Below, piece after piece: positions 9,723 through 19,869 of a stretch of DNA of 64,000 nucleotides. Position 1 is the stretch's first letter; every line of letters begins with the position of its first letter. Location: the NCBI RefSeq assembly GCF_000024785.1, contig NC_013441.1, positions 4,340,001-4,404,000 on the forward strand, read 5' to 3'. The translations under genes were made by a program, and so were the position numbers. The notes below the pieces were generated by a model. The model made no database searches. It was not told where the DNA came from and worked only from the letters and a program-made list of their open reading frames with translations. This stretch comes from Gordonia bronchialis DSM 43247 (GTDB lineage Bacteria > Actinomycetota > Actinomycetes > Mycobacteriales > Mycobacteriaceae).

Positions 9723-12448
9723 ATGGCCGCGCCGGATTCCGCCGATCGACGCACCGTGGTGGCGCAGTTCGAGACCGCGCTCACGCGAGCACGATCCGAC
9801 GACGACGCGCCGGGCACCCTGGTCCTCACCGCCGGTCCCGGCACCGGAAAGACGCACACATTGCGCGCGCTGATGCCACGCCTCGGTTCGACGGTACGTT
9901 TTGCCGGGGCCGACGAGTTGTCGTGGCGTCAGCCCTTCGCGGTGGCCGTCGACCTCCTCGGCGTGGATCTACCGCAACCGATTCCGGACGGATTCGCCGA
10001 TGACCTCTACGCGCGGGTCGACGCGTTGTGCGCCTCGGGGCCGGTGGCCCTGATCGTCGACGACGCCCATCACGCCGACGCCGCCAGCCTCGATCTGGTG
10101 TTCCGGCTGGCCGGCGCCACCCGCCATCTGCCTCTGACGGTGATCCTCGGTCGGCGCCGGTTGCCCGAGCGGGAGTTGCTGACCCGCCTGCTCCTGCGGC
10201 CCGGGGTGTCCGAATGGTCACTGCCACCGATGTCCGACGCCGAACTCGAGCTCGTCGCGCGCGAATTCCTCGGCGCCGCACCCGATCCCGCATTGCAGTC
10301 TCTGCTGCAGACGTCGGGTGGCAACCCGATGCACGCCATCTCGATGCTGCGTTCACTCCGCCAGTCCGGGCAGTTGCACGTCGAATCCGGAACGGCCACC
10401 GTCGAACCCGAAGCCGGGACCGCCACGTCGTCGGACACCACCGAGATCAACGAGGGCCATCTGGCGCTGCTCGACGCCGACGCGCGGGCGCTCACGCAGA
10501 AACTAGCGGTGGGGCGGACCGGCAACCCTGACCGATCTCGCCGACCTCGACGGGACGAGGGCGGCCGCGCTGGTCGGGGCCGCCCAGACCTGCATCGACG
10601 CCGGCATCCTCGCCACCGACGACGCCGGAGCGCTCACCTTCACCCACGACCTCTACGCCGAGGTGACCTATCGCCGACTCGCGCCGGCGTTGCGTACGGT
10701 GCTGCACGACGCCGTCGCCGACCATCCCTCGACCCGAACCAAACCGCAGGTCATCGCCCATCACGCCATCGCAGCGGGTGGCGACGGCCCACGGGTCACC
10801 GCAGCCGTCCGCCGTGCCGAATCCGACCTCGGCGCCACCCCGGCAGTGGCCGTCGACCTGCTCGACAGCGTCGCGACCCACCACGCCCCGGCGGCCTACG
10901 GCCTGCACGTCGACCTGGCCACCGCACTGGCCCGGTCCGGGCAGCTGACCCGCGCATCCCAGGTCGCTGCCGAGGGACTGGCGATCGCCACCGACGTCGA
11001 CGAGATGAGTCAGCTGCTGAGGATCAGGCTCTTCGCGCTGACCACCAAGGGCGACACCGAGCGCGCCCGCGAACTCATCGACGAAACGCTGCGGCTTCCC
11101 GTCGGCGACGATGTGGCGCAGGCCCTCGACGACCTGCGCTCCTATCTCGGGGTCCTCGACGGCGCGGCGCCGGTGCCGCAGACCCCGTTCTTCGACGTCG
11201 CGCGGGAGGCGGAGACCCGTTCGGTGCCGGGTCTCATCGGCGAGGGTCTGCGCCGCTTCGTGCTCGGCGACGGCGACGAAGCGTTGCGCCTGACCCTCAT
11301 CGCCTCCCGCCGGCAGGACGCCGAAGCCGAGTCGCCGGTATCGGCCAACTCGTCGGCCTACATCTGGCCATCGCTGGTCCAGAACTATGCCCACGGTCCG
11401 GCCGCGGCCGCCGCGCTGCTGTCCACGGTGACCGGCCTGCGCACGCGCCGGGGTGCGGACTGGATGACCGCATTTCACGAATTCACCCAGGGCGGAATCG
11501 AATTCGACCTCGGCCACCTCGACGACGCCGCCGCCACCTGGAACACCGGACTGGAGCGGGCCGCCTCCGCGGACCTGGGCTGGACATCGATGGTGGAGGG
11601 TGGTCAGGCCATGCTCGAGGTACTCCGCGGCGATCTCGCCGCCGCGGCCAACCGCCTCGACGACTGGGAACGCGGCGGCCTACCCGATCAGTTCGGCTGG
11701 CCGGTCACCATCGCCGCCCGCGCACTGTTGCTGGAGGCGACCCGCAAGTTGCGCCCCGCCGCCGAGACCGCGACCACCGCCTGGGAGCGGGCGGTGTCGC
11801 GGCGGGTGTACGTGTGGCTGCCATCCGTCGCCGTGGCCTGCGCCCGGATCGGTATCCGGGCCCGCGACCACGACCTCCTGCGCAGCATCGTCGACGGCCT
11901 CGACGCGATGCCGCACCCGCCCAGCCAGGCAGCTGCCGGTCCGGTGGCGCTGGCCCGCGCCATGTGCACCGTCACCCTCGACGACGCCGATCCGGCCTCG
12001 ATCGTCACCGCGGCGACCCGCGCCGCCGACCAGGTGCACGACCTCGGCGACGTACCTGCGCAGGCCGCTGCCCTCGAGGAGGCCGCCTGCGCGTCGGCGC
12101 TGCTCGGCGACAAGGTCTCCGCCCGGTCGTCGGCGTTGCGCGCGCTCACGCTCACCCAGGGCATGTCGGCACAGACGGCGACGACGCGCATCACCTCGCG
12201 GCTGCGGCCCCTGGGGCTACGGCTCGACCCCACCGTGGTGCGCGAACGTCCCCGGCACGGCTGGGAGAGCCTCACCCGGACCGAGGTGACCGTCGCCGAA
12301 CTCGTCGCCGCCGGCCTCTCGGGTGCGCAGATCGCCGAGCGGTTTGTTCATCTCCACCCGCACCGCGCAGACCCACGTGTCACATGCACTGGCCAAGCTG
12401 GGACTGCGTACCCGCGTCGAGCTGGCCGCCCACGTCGCCGGGCGCTGA
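9723..12448 (+). pseudogene. LuxR-family regulator with AAA ATPase domain, two frameshifts
   Basis: LAL-type transcriptional regulator. The N-terminus has Walker A (TAGPGTGKTHTL) and Walker B (VALIVDDAHHAD), then a long helical-repeat region, then a C-terminal LuxR helix-turn-helix. The frame breaks twice. At 10511-10514 one extra G shifts ALTQKLAVG away from the expected PATLTDLADLDGT. At 12343-12345 one extra T turns IAERLFISTRTAQTHVSHAL into unrelated residues. Removing one base at each site gives one uninterrupted protein of about 907 residues ending at the TGA at 12446-12448. The DNA-binding helix is lost in the sequence as given. Error or decay cannot be told apart here. Confidence 0.85.
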
Positions 12449-12590
12449 CCGGCCAGGTTGCGTTGGCTACCGGTCGACCGCGCGCACGCGCCGATGGCAC
12501 CGAAATCTCCGTCATGACGCAGATGATCGCGCCACCGCGGCGGGCGAAGGTGGATACACCCCCACTTCACCCCGTCCCGAGGAGAACACC

Positions 12591-13202
12591 ATGAATCCCA
12601 TGTCGATGCTGCTGGGCCTGGCACCCTGGTTCGTCTTCGCCTTCGTCGCCGAACGCCTCGGCGCCGACCACGTCGCCATCGCCGCCCTGGCCGCCTGCGC
12701 CCTGGCACTCGCCATCACCCTGTACGGGGTGGTGCGCGGCACCGGTTGGAAGATCCTCGACGTCGCCGGCGTCATCCTGTTCGGCGTCATCGCGGTCGTC
12801 GGATTCGCCGGCGGTCCCGGCGTCGATGCGGCTCTCGTCTTCTTCGGACGTGGCGGTTCGGCCTTCGTCCTCGCCGCGGTGATGGCGGTCTCCGCGTTCA
12901 CCGTCCCCTTCACCGAGCAGTACGCACGCGAGACCGTGGACCCGCAGTACTGGGGATCGCCGATCTTCCGAGCCAAGAACCGGCAGATCTCGTTGCTGTG
13001 GGCCGGAGCCGTCGCGTTGATGGGCTGTGCACATGTCGTCGCCGGCGTGCTTGCCGACGCCGCGTCGGTCTCCGGTGCGCATCCCGGCAACGTCCTGCTC
13101 AACTGGGTGATCCCGATCGCGCTGATCGTGTTCGCCGCCAAGCGGACTCGCGTCATCGCCGAACGGTCGAACCCCGAGCCGGCACCGGCCACCGCTGCCT
13201 GA
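12591..13202 (+). CDS. Membrane protein of unknown function
   Basis: A 203-residue protein with about six hydrophobic helices and a short Pro/Ala C-terminal tail. The ATG at 12591 has a strong GAGGAGA ribosome-binding site about 6 bp upstream. A loop with an EQYARETVDPQYWGSPIF motif sits between helices four and five. It lies between the LuxR-type regulator and the carotenoid oxygenase, the latter starting 57 bp further on, so it may share their operon. No known family recognised. Confidence 0.72.
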   Translation: MNPMSMLLGLAPWFVFAFVAERLGADHVAIAALAACALALAITLYGVVRGTGWKILDVAGVILFGVIAVVGFAGGPGVDAALVFFGRGGSAFVLAAVMAVSAFTVPFTEQYARETVDPQYWGSPIFRAKNRQISLLWAGAVALMGCAHVVAGVLADAASVSGAHPGNVLLNWVIPIALIVFAAKRTRVIAERSNPEPAPATAA

Positions 13203-13259
13203 TCCCACCCGAATCCGCTCTGCCTTACCCAATCACCACACCAGTTACCAGGAACCCTC

Positions 13260-14660
13260 ATGACCACCACGCACGTACCCGCCCCCGTCGATCTCGACCG
13301 ATCCCCCTATCTGACCGGCGTTTTCGCACCACAGCGCACCGAGACCGACGCCGTCGACCTGCCGGTGACCGGACAACTGCCCGACGATCTGCGCGGCAGC
13401 TATCTGCGCAACGGCCCCAACCCCCGCTTCGACCCCATCGGCTCCTTCGTCTACCCCATCGACGGTGACGGCATGGTGCACGAGATCAGCTTCGACGGTG
13501 GGCGGGCCTCATACCGCAACCGGTTTGTCCGCACACCGATGGTCATCGCGGAAGAGGCTGCCGGACATGCCATCTGGTCGGGTATCACCGACGGCTACAC
13601 CCCGTCCGCCGACCTGGTGGGCCCGGCGCTGGCCGGCACCTTTCGCGAACTGCCCGACATCAACATCGTCCGCCACGCCGGCCGCCTGATGGCGATGGCC
13701 GAGTCCGACCGACCGTACCTGCTGGACCCGGCCGACCTCGCGACGCTGGCCAAGACCGACTGCGACGGTTCGATGCTGGTGGGCTCGACGGCCCACCCCA
13801 AGATCGACCCGGCGACCGGTGAGATGGTGCTGTTCAACTACGCCCTCGAGGCCCCGTACCTCACCTGGTCGGTGGTGGGCGCCGACGGTCACACCACCCG
13901 CACCCCGACGCCGGTGGACGGTCTGACCGAACCGGTGATGATCCACGACATGGCACTCACCGCGCGCTACATCGTTCTCTTCGTGTGCCCGTTGATCTTT
14001 GACATCCCGGCCATGCTGTCCGGCGGGTCGCTGCTGGACTGGCGCCCCGACGACGGCACCCGCATCGCCCTGATCCCCCGCGACGGCGGACCGGTCCGCT
14101 GGGTGCACACCGACCCATTCTGGGTGTGGCACTTCGCGAACGCCTTCGACGGCGACGCGAACGCGCCGGATGTCACCGTGGATTACGTCGAGTGGACCTA
14201 TCCGGGTGGTTTCGCCGATCAACCCCGGCCGGCGGAGTCGGCGTTGACGCGCGCGGTGATCCGCCCCGACGGCACCATCAGCCGAACAGTCCTCTCCGAC
14301 AACGCGATCGACATGGAGTTCCCCCGCGTCGACGATCGCCTGCTCACCCGCGATCACCACCGCATCGCCTCGGTGGCCAAGGGTCCCCGCGACCGGGGTG
14401 CCGCCGACAGTCTGTGGTTCCACGACCTCGCTGCCGACCGGGAGGAGTGCTGGAGCCCCGGCGTCGCCATCGGTGAGCCGATCTTCATCCCGGGCGGCTC
14501 CCGCGACTACTGGGGAGCGATCGGCACCGACCCCACCGACATGAGTTCGCGCTTCTATCTGCTTGCCGCCGACGACCCGTCGTCGGGCCCGATCGCCACC
14601 GTCGACCTGCCGATCCGGGTACCCGCGGGGCTACACGGAACGTGGGTGGCCGACCGGTGA
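13260..14660 (+). CDS. Carotenoid oxygenase family protein
   Basis: Non-haem iron dioxygenase that cleaves carotenoids, apocarotenoids or stilbenes (RPE65/lignostilbene dioxygenase fold), 466 residues. Conserved features include LRGSYLRNGPNPRF near the N-terminus and the four expected iron-binding histidines in TAHPKID, MIHDMALT, WVWHFANAFD and the C-terminal LHGTW. No signal peptide, so cytoplasmic or peripheral. The upstream membrane protein may be co-transcribed. Its 3' end is 1 bp from the convergent purA. The substrate cannot be predicted from sequence. Confidence 0.93.
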   Translation: MTTTHVPAPVDLDRSPYLTGVFAPQRTETDAVDLPVTGQLPDDLRGSYLRNGPNPRFDPIGSFVYPIDGDGMVHEISFDGGRASYRNRFVRTPMVIAEEAAGHAIWSGITDGYTPSADLVGPALAGTFRELPDINIVRHAGRLMAMAESDRPYLLDPADLATLAKTDCDGSMLVGSTAHPKIDPATGEMVLFNYALEAPYLTWSVVGADGHTTRTPTPVDGLTEPVMIHDMALTARYIVLFVCPLIFDIPAMLSGGSLLDWRPDDGTRIALIPRDGGPVRWVHTDPFWVWHFANAFDGDANAPDVTVDYVEWTYPGGFADQPRPAESALTRAVIRPDGTISRTVLSDNAIDMEFPRVDDRLLTRDHHRIASVAKGPRDRGAADSLWFHDLAADREECWSPGVAIGEPIFIPGGSRDYWGAIGTDPTDMSSRFYLLAADDPSSGPIATVDLPIRVPAGLHGTWVADR

Positions 14661-14661
14661 C

Positions 14662-16014
<1,353 letters not shown>

Positions 16015-16053
16015 TCAATCCTACTGGTTGGGGGCGGTGGATACGCTATCCGC

Positions 16054-16710
16054 GTGTCCTTCGTGCTCATCACCCAGTCCGCGCCCGCCGACGACAAGGC
16101 GGCCGCCAAGACCGCTGTCACGGCTGCGTTGCAGGATTCCGGGGTCACCCGGCTGATCGTCGAGCCCCGGGTGTCGACGCGGGTGGCCCCAACCATAGCC
16201 GACGAGGCCGACGCCTTCTTCGCGCACGTCCTGGCGGCCCTGATGATCGCCGACCGTCTCGACGTCGAGGTCGCGTTCACCCCGGCCGAGGCCACGACCG
16301 CCACCCGACGCTACGGGTTGCCGCACGGCCCGGCGGCGCGTGAGCTGGCCGAACACGGCACGGCCGACACCCTCCCGCTGATCCGCGACGACGCCGCAAC
16401 CGTCGTCGTCGGCCGGGCACGGCACCTCGGCGCCGAGGGCGCGAAGCTGCACGGCGAGACCTACGTCGACAACGAGCGCCTCTTCGACGGCGAGGTCAAA
16501 AGCGTCCTCATCGAGCCGACCGTCGACGAGCCGGGCGTGCGGGCTCAGGTGGAGCGGCTGCTGCTGCCCGGGCGGTGGGTGCACGGCCGGGCCGCCCAGA
16601 CCGGCGGCACCAATGTGATCGTCGAGCGTGAGGGCATCGTGACCCCGCGTGTGGTCAAGCGTTCCACGTTCTACCGTCATCACGTCGATCTGCGGCTGGT
16701 GCGTCCGTGA
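16054..16710 (+). CDS. Conserved hypothetical protein (Rv0358-like position)
   Basis: A 218-residue soluble protein, GTG start. It has no signal peptide or membrane helix. It begins with a beta-strand (SFVLITQ), has a long alanine-rich helical middle and a basic C-terminus (RVVKRSTFYRHHVDLRL). Its place between divergent purA and an M50 protease, overlapping the protease start by 4 bp, matches the Rv0358 position in mycobacteria, including similar length. No function is known; translational coupling suggests a link to the protease. Confidence 0.78.
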   Translation: MSFVLITQSAPADDKAAAKTAVTAALQDSGVTRLIVEPRVSTRVAPTIADEADAFFAHVLAALMIADRLDVEVAFTPAEATTATRRYGLPHGPAARELAEHGTADTLPLIRDDAATVVVGRARHLGAEGAKLHGETYVDNERLFDGEVKSVLIEPTVDEPGVRAQVERLLLPGRWVHGRAAQTGGTNVIVEREGIVTPRVVKRSTFYRHHVDLRLVRP

Positions 16711-17537
16711 CCGCGGCGCCGATCCGGCCCGGGCTGCGCGACATCGCCCGTGCCGTGCGGCCGGGCCCGATCTTCGTCGGGCTGGTCGCCGTCGCCATCC
16801 TCGGTGGCTGGCTGTGCGCACAGGCCGAGCCTGGGCGTAACGCGGTGTCGGTCGGCGGGTCGCTGCTGTTGGTGCTGAGCGGCTGGGTGATCTCGCTGTG
16901 TCTGCACGAGTTCGCGCACGCCGTGACTGCCTTCCGCTTCGGCGACCGCAACACCGAAACTCGCGGCTACCTGACGCTCAACCCGATGCGCTACACCCAC
17001 GTCGGTCTGTCGATCGTGCTGCCCATGCTCATCATCCTGTTGGGCGGCATCGGTTTTCCCGGCGGAGCCGTCTACGTGAATCAGGCCGGGTTCACCCGCG
17101 CGCAGCGGACCGCGGTGTCGCTCGCCGGGCCGCTGACCAACATCGTTCTCGGCGCGATCCTGCTCGCCGTGGTTCGCGTACTCGGCGCCGACGCCGGCTA
17201 CGGGACCGTCGGCGGTCTATGGGTAGGAACCGACGGGATCAATCTGTGGGGCGCGTTGTCGATGCTGGCCTTTCTGCAGTTGACCGCCGCGGTGCTGAAC
17301 CTGCTGCCGGTACCCGGCTTCGACGGTTATGGCGCCATCGAGCCATATCTGTCCGATCAGACGCGGGCCGCCGCCGCCAAGATCGCGCCGTACGGATTCC
17401 TGATCCTGATCGCGCTGCTGTTCATCCCGGTTCTCAACCAGGCGTTCTTCGACGTCGTCTTCTGGATCTTCGGGCTGTCGGGGGTGCCGTCGGCGCTGGC
17501 GTCCTACGGCTGGAATCTGTTCGTCTTCTGGCGCTGA
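16707..17537 (+). CDS. Site-2-protease-like M50 membrane metallopeptidase
   Basis: A 276-residue polytopic protein. It has the zinc motif HEFAH at about residues 67-71 in a membrane helix and a downstream NLLPVPGFDG motif that supplies the third zinc ligand, the hallmark pair of M50 intramembrane proteases. The GTG start overlaps the upstream stop (GTGA). It probably cleaves a membrane protein within the bilayer; no substrate such as an anti-sigma factor is encoded next to it. Confidence 0.9.
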   Translation: MTAAPIRPGLRDIARAVRPGPIFVGLVAVAILGGWLCAQAEPGRNAVSVGGSLLLVLSGWVISLCLHEFAHAVTAFRFGDRNTETRGYLTLNPMRYTHVGLSIVLPMLIILLGGIGFPGGAVYVNQAGFTRAQRTAVSLAGPLTNIVLGAILLAVVRVLGADAGYGTVGGLWVGTDGINLWGALSMLAFLQLTAAVLNLLPVPGFDGYGAIEPYLSDQTRAAAAKIAPYGFLILIALLFIPVLNQAFFDVVFWIFGLSGVPSALASYGWNLFVFWR

Positions 17538-17627
17538 ACACCAGTGTCCCGTGGGCCCAAATCCTCTCTCCGCCCGGCGCACACGGCGATAGGGTCGAAT
17601 CGACACCCACGTGCAGGAGGCAGAGAA

Positions 17628-17981
17628 ATGAGTACCCACGACGTTCGCATGGTCGTGCTCTCGACCGACGATCTCGACGAGTCGATCAAGTTCTACAGCG
17701 AGACCCTGGGCATGGGCCTGAAGTTCCGCGACGGCACGCATTTCGCGGCTCTCGACGGCGGATCGATCACCCTGGCGCTGGCCACCGCGGTCGACCATCC
17801 CATCCACGGGCAGGTCGTCGTCGGGATCAAGACCGATGACGTCGACGGCGCGGCCAAGGCGATCGAGGCCAGCGGCGGCGGCATCGTCAAAGGCCCCTAC
17901 GACGATGCGCACGAACGTCGCGCCGTCGTCTACGACAACAAGGGCAACGGGCTGGTCTTCTACAGCCCGCTCAACCGCTGA
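17628..17981 (+). CDS. VOC (glyoxalase/bleomycin-resistance) family protein
   Basis: A 117-residue protein with a duplicated beta-alpha-beta-beta-beta layout: VRMVVLSTDDLDESIKFYSE at the start and VVYDNKGNGLVFYSP at the end. The ATG at 17628 follows a good AGGAGG ribosome-binding site. The family covers glyoxalases, extradiol dioxygenases and antibiotic-binding proteins, so the reaction cannot be fixed. It sits 47 bp upstream of the SDR gene but the KstR-type operator lies between them. Confidence 0.85.
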   Translation: MSTHDVRMVVLSTDDLDESIKFYSETLGMGLKFRDGTHFAALDGGSITLALATAVDHPIHGQVVVGIKTDDVDGAAKAIEASGGGIVKGPYDDAHERRAVVYDNKGNGLVFYSPLNR

Positions 17982-18004
17982 CCTCCACCCCACTCCCGAA
18001 AAAC

Positions 18005-18018
18005 TAGAACACGTTCTA
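18005..18018. promoter_or_regulatory. KstR-type operator
   Basis: TAGAACACGTTCTA, two 6-bp inverted arms around AC. It fits the published KstR consensus TnnAACnnGTTnnA at every fixed position. It ends 10 bp before the GTG of the SDR gene, so bound repressor would block transcription directly. KstR represses sterol catabolism genes in mycobacteria and rhodococci. Confidence 0.78.
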
Positions 18019-18028
18019 CTATCGGTCG

Positions 18029-18877
18029 GTGAATACGAGCAGCTTCGTGGATATGGACAAGAAGTCGGTTCTGGTGACCGGGGGTGGCAGCGGCATCGGT
18101 GCGGGCGTGGCCGCCACGCTGGCGCAGTGCGGCGCGAGGGTGACGATCGTCGGCCGCAACGCCGAACGCCTCGGCGACACGGCCGAGCGCATCAACGCGC
18201 GTACCGGGCGGACCGCGGTACACGCGCATGCCGCCGATGTGACCGACGAGGAACAGATCGCCGCGGCGGTCGCCGCCGCAGCCGGTCACGGCGACGGCCT
18301 GCACGGCGTGGTGGCCTGTGCCGGCGGTAGCGAGACCATCGGGCCCATCACCGCGATGGACACCGAGGCCTGGAAGCGCACCGTCGACCTCAATGTGAAC
18401 GGCACCATGTTCACGTTGAAACACGCAGCGCGCGAACTGGTTCGGGCCGGTGGCGGCAGCTTTGTGGCGATCTCGTCGATCGCGGCGAGCAACACGCACC
18501 GCTGGTTCGGCGCCTATGGGGTCACCAAGTCGGCGGTCGATCATCTGGTCGCGCTCGCCGCCGACGAACTCGGCCCGAGCAACGTCCGGGTGAACGGCAT
18601 CCGGCCCGGACTCATCCGCACCGACCTGGTCACCGCGATCCTCGACGACGAGACGCTGAGCGCCGACTACCGGGTCTCCACGCCACTGCCGCGGATCGGC
18701 GAGGTCGACGACATCGCCGCGATGAGCGCGTTCCTGCTCAGCGATCACGCGAGTTGGGTCACCGGGCAGGTCCTCAACGTCGACGGTGGTCAGATGTTGC
18801 GCCGCGGACCGGATTTCAGTTCGATGCTCGAGCCGCTCTTCGGTGCCGACGGCCTACGCGGCGTGGTGGCCGAGTAG
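18029..18877 (+). CDS. Short-chain dehydrogenase/reductase, probable sterol regulon member
   Basis: A 282-residue NAD(P)-dependent oxidoreductase with a Rossmann motif VTGGGSGIGAGVA near residues 17-29, a cofactor-stabilising segment VACAGGSE, and a catalytic Ser-Tyr-Lys set (SFVAISSIAASN, then YGVTK). C-terminal VNVDGG-type ending (VLNVDGGQ) is normal for classical SDRs. The GTG start is 10 bp from the KstR-type operator, leaving room for only a very short leader. The operator implies a role in steroid ring or side-chain oxidation; the exact substrate is unknown. Confidence 0.88.
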   Translation: MNTSSFVDMDKKSVLVTGGGSGIGAGVAATLAQCGARVTIVGRNAERLGDTAERINARTGRTAVHAHAADVTDEEQIAAAVAAAAGHGDGLHGVVACAGGSETIGPITAMDTEAWKRTVDLNVNGTMFTLKHAARELVRAGGGSFVAISSIAASNTHRWFGAYGVTKSAVDHLVALAADELGPSNVRVNGIRPGLIRTDLVTAILDDETLSADYRVSTPLPRIGEVDDIAAMSAFLLSDHASWVTGQVLNVDGGQMLRRGPDFSSMLEPLFGADGLRGVVAE

Positions 18878-18880
18878 CAC

Positions 18881-19798
18881 TCACCAGGTGAGCTCGTCGC
18901 GGCAGTCATGCTGACGCGCAACCGGATCCACCTGGATGGTGGCGTGGTCGAGGCCGTAGCGCGACAGCACCCCCTGCGCCGCGGCGAGCACCTCGGCGTT
19001 GGGACAACTGCTACCGAGGTGCACCGTGGCGACGTCCATGCCGGTGGTCAGTGACCACACGTGCAGGTCGTGCACGTCGTCGACGATGTCGAGTTCGGCG
19101 AGGTCATGGCGTAGCGCCTCGACGTCGACGTGGGCCGGCGCCTGCTGATTGAGGATGCGCAGGGCGTCGGTCGCGAGTCGCAGCGCGCGCGGCACCACCC
19201 ACAGGGCGATGAGGACGGCGACGATGATGTCGGCGTATCCCCAGCCGGTGGTGAGTGCGACGATGCCGGCGATCAGGACACCGACGCTGCCGACCGCGTC
19301 GGCGAGCACCTCCAGATAGGCACCGCGCACCGCGATCGATTCCTTGGCGTCGGCCGCCAGCAGCAGCATCACCCCGAGGTTGACGGCCAGGCCGATCAGC
19401 GCGACGACGATCAGCGTCAGCCCGGGCACTTCCGGGTAGGTGCCGATGCGCCGTACCGCCTCGTACAACACGAAGGCTGCCACGCCGATCAGCAGGACCG
19501 CGTTTGCGACGGCGGTGAACACCTCGGCGCGATACCAGCCGAAGCTGCGCGCATCCGTGGTGCGGCCATGGCGGGCCAGCAGGAGTGCGGCCAGCCCCAT
19601 CACCAGTGCGACGACGTCGGTCAGCATGTGCCCGGCGTCGGCGATCAGGGCCAGCGAGTTGACCAGGATGCCGGTGATCAGCTCGACGACGAAGAAGCCG
19701 CCGATCAGCCCGACGGCAACCGCCATCGGCCAGATCCGACGCGTTCCCGGCGCCGACGCCGCGCCGTGTGAGTGTCCGTGCCCATGCGAATGACCCAT
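18881..19798 (-). CDS. Cation diffusion facilitator (Zn/Co/Ni efflux)
   Basis: CDF-family divalent metal/proton antiporter, 305 residues from the ATG at 19798. The start is set by a GAGGTGG ribosome-binding site and the His-rich leader MGHSHGHGHSHG. Six membrane helices carry the metal-site residues HMLTDV (TM2) and VLADAVGS (TM5). A cytoplasmic C-terminal ferredoxin-like domain (DDVHDLHVWSLTTG) follows. It exports metal from the cytoplasm. A dyad at 19812-19829, directly before the start, is a likely metal-sensor site. Confidence 0.93.
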   Translation of the reverse strand: MGHSHGHGHSHGAASAPGTRRIWPMAVAVGLIGGFFVVELITGILVNSLALIADAGHMLTDVVALVMGLAALLLARHGRTTDARSFGWYRAEVFTAVANAVLLIGVAAFVLYEAVRRIGTYPEVPGLTLIVVALIGLAVNLGVMLLLAADAKESIAVRGAYLEVLADAVGSVGVLIAGIVALTTGWGYADIIVAVLIALWVVPRALRLATDALRILNQQAPAHVDVEALRHDLAELDIVDDVHDLHVWSLTTGMDVATVHLGSSCPNAEVLAAAQGVLSRYGLDHATIQVDPVARQHDCRDELTW

Positions 19799-19811
19799 AA
19801 CCACCTCAATA

Positions 19812-19829
19812 TATGCATGGTTTCGCATA
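19812..19829. promoter_or_regulatory. Candidate metal-sensor operator upstream of the CDF gene
   Basis: Inverted repeat TATGC-N8-GCATA located 14 bp from the CDF start codon. The layout resembles operators of ArsR/SmtB-type sensors that control mycobacterial metal exporters. No such regulator gene is in the window, so the assignment is by position and symmetry only. Confidence 0.45.
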
Positions 19830-19846
19830 CATGGCAACAGTCGAAT

Positions 19847-19860
19847 TTAGGTTGGCCTAA
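19847..19860. promoter_or_regulatory. Iron-box-like imperfect palindrome
   Basis: TTAGGTTGGCCTAA, with 5-bp inverted arms TTAGG/CCTAA. It resembles the left half of the DtxR/IdeR iron box (TTAGGTTAG...) but lacks the full 19-bp extent. It lies between the FUSC stop and the CDF promoter. Could be a degenerate IdeR site or chance. Confidence 0.3.
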
Positions 19861-19869
19861 TACGAGTGG

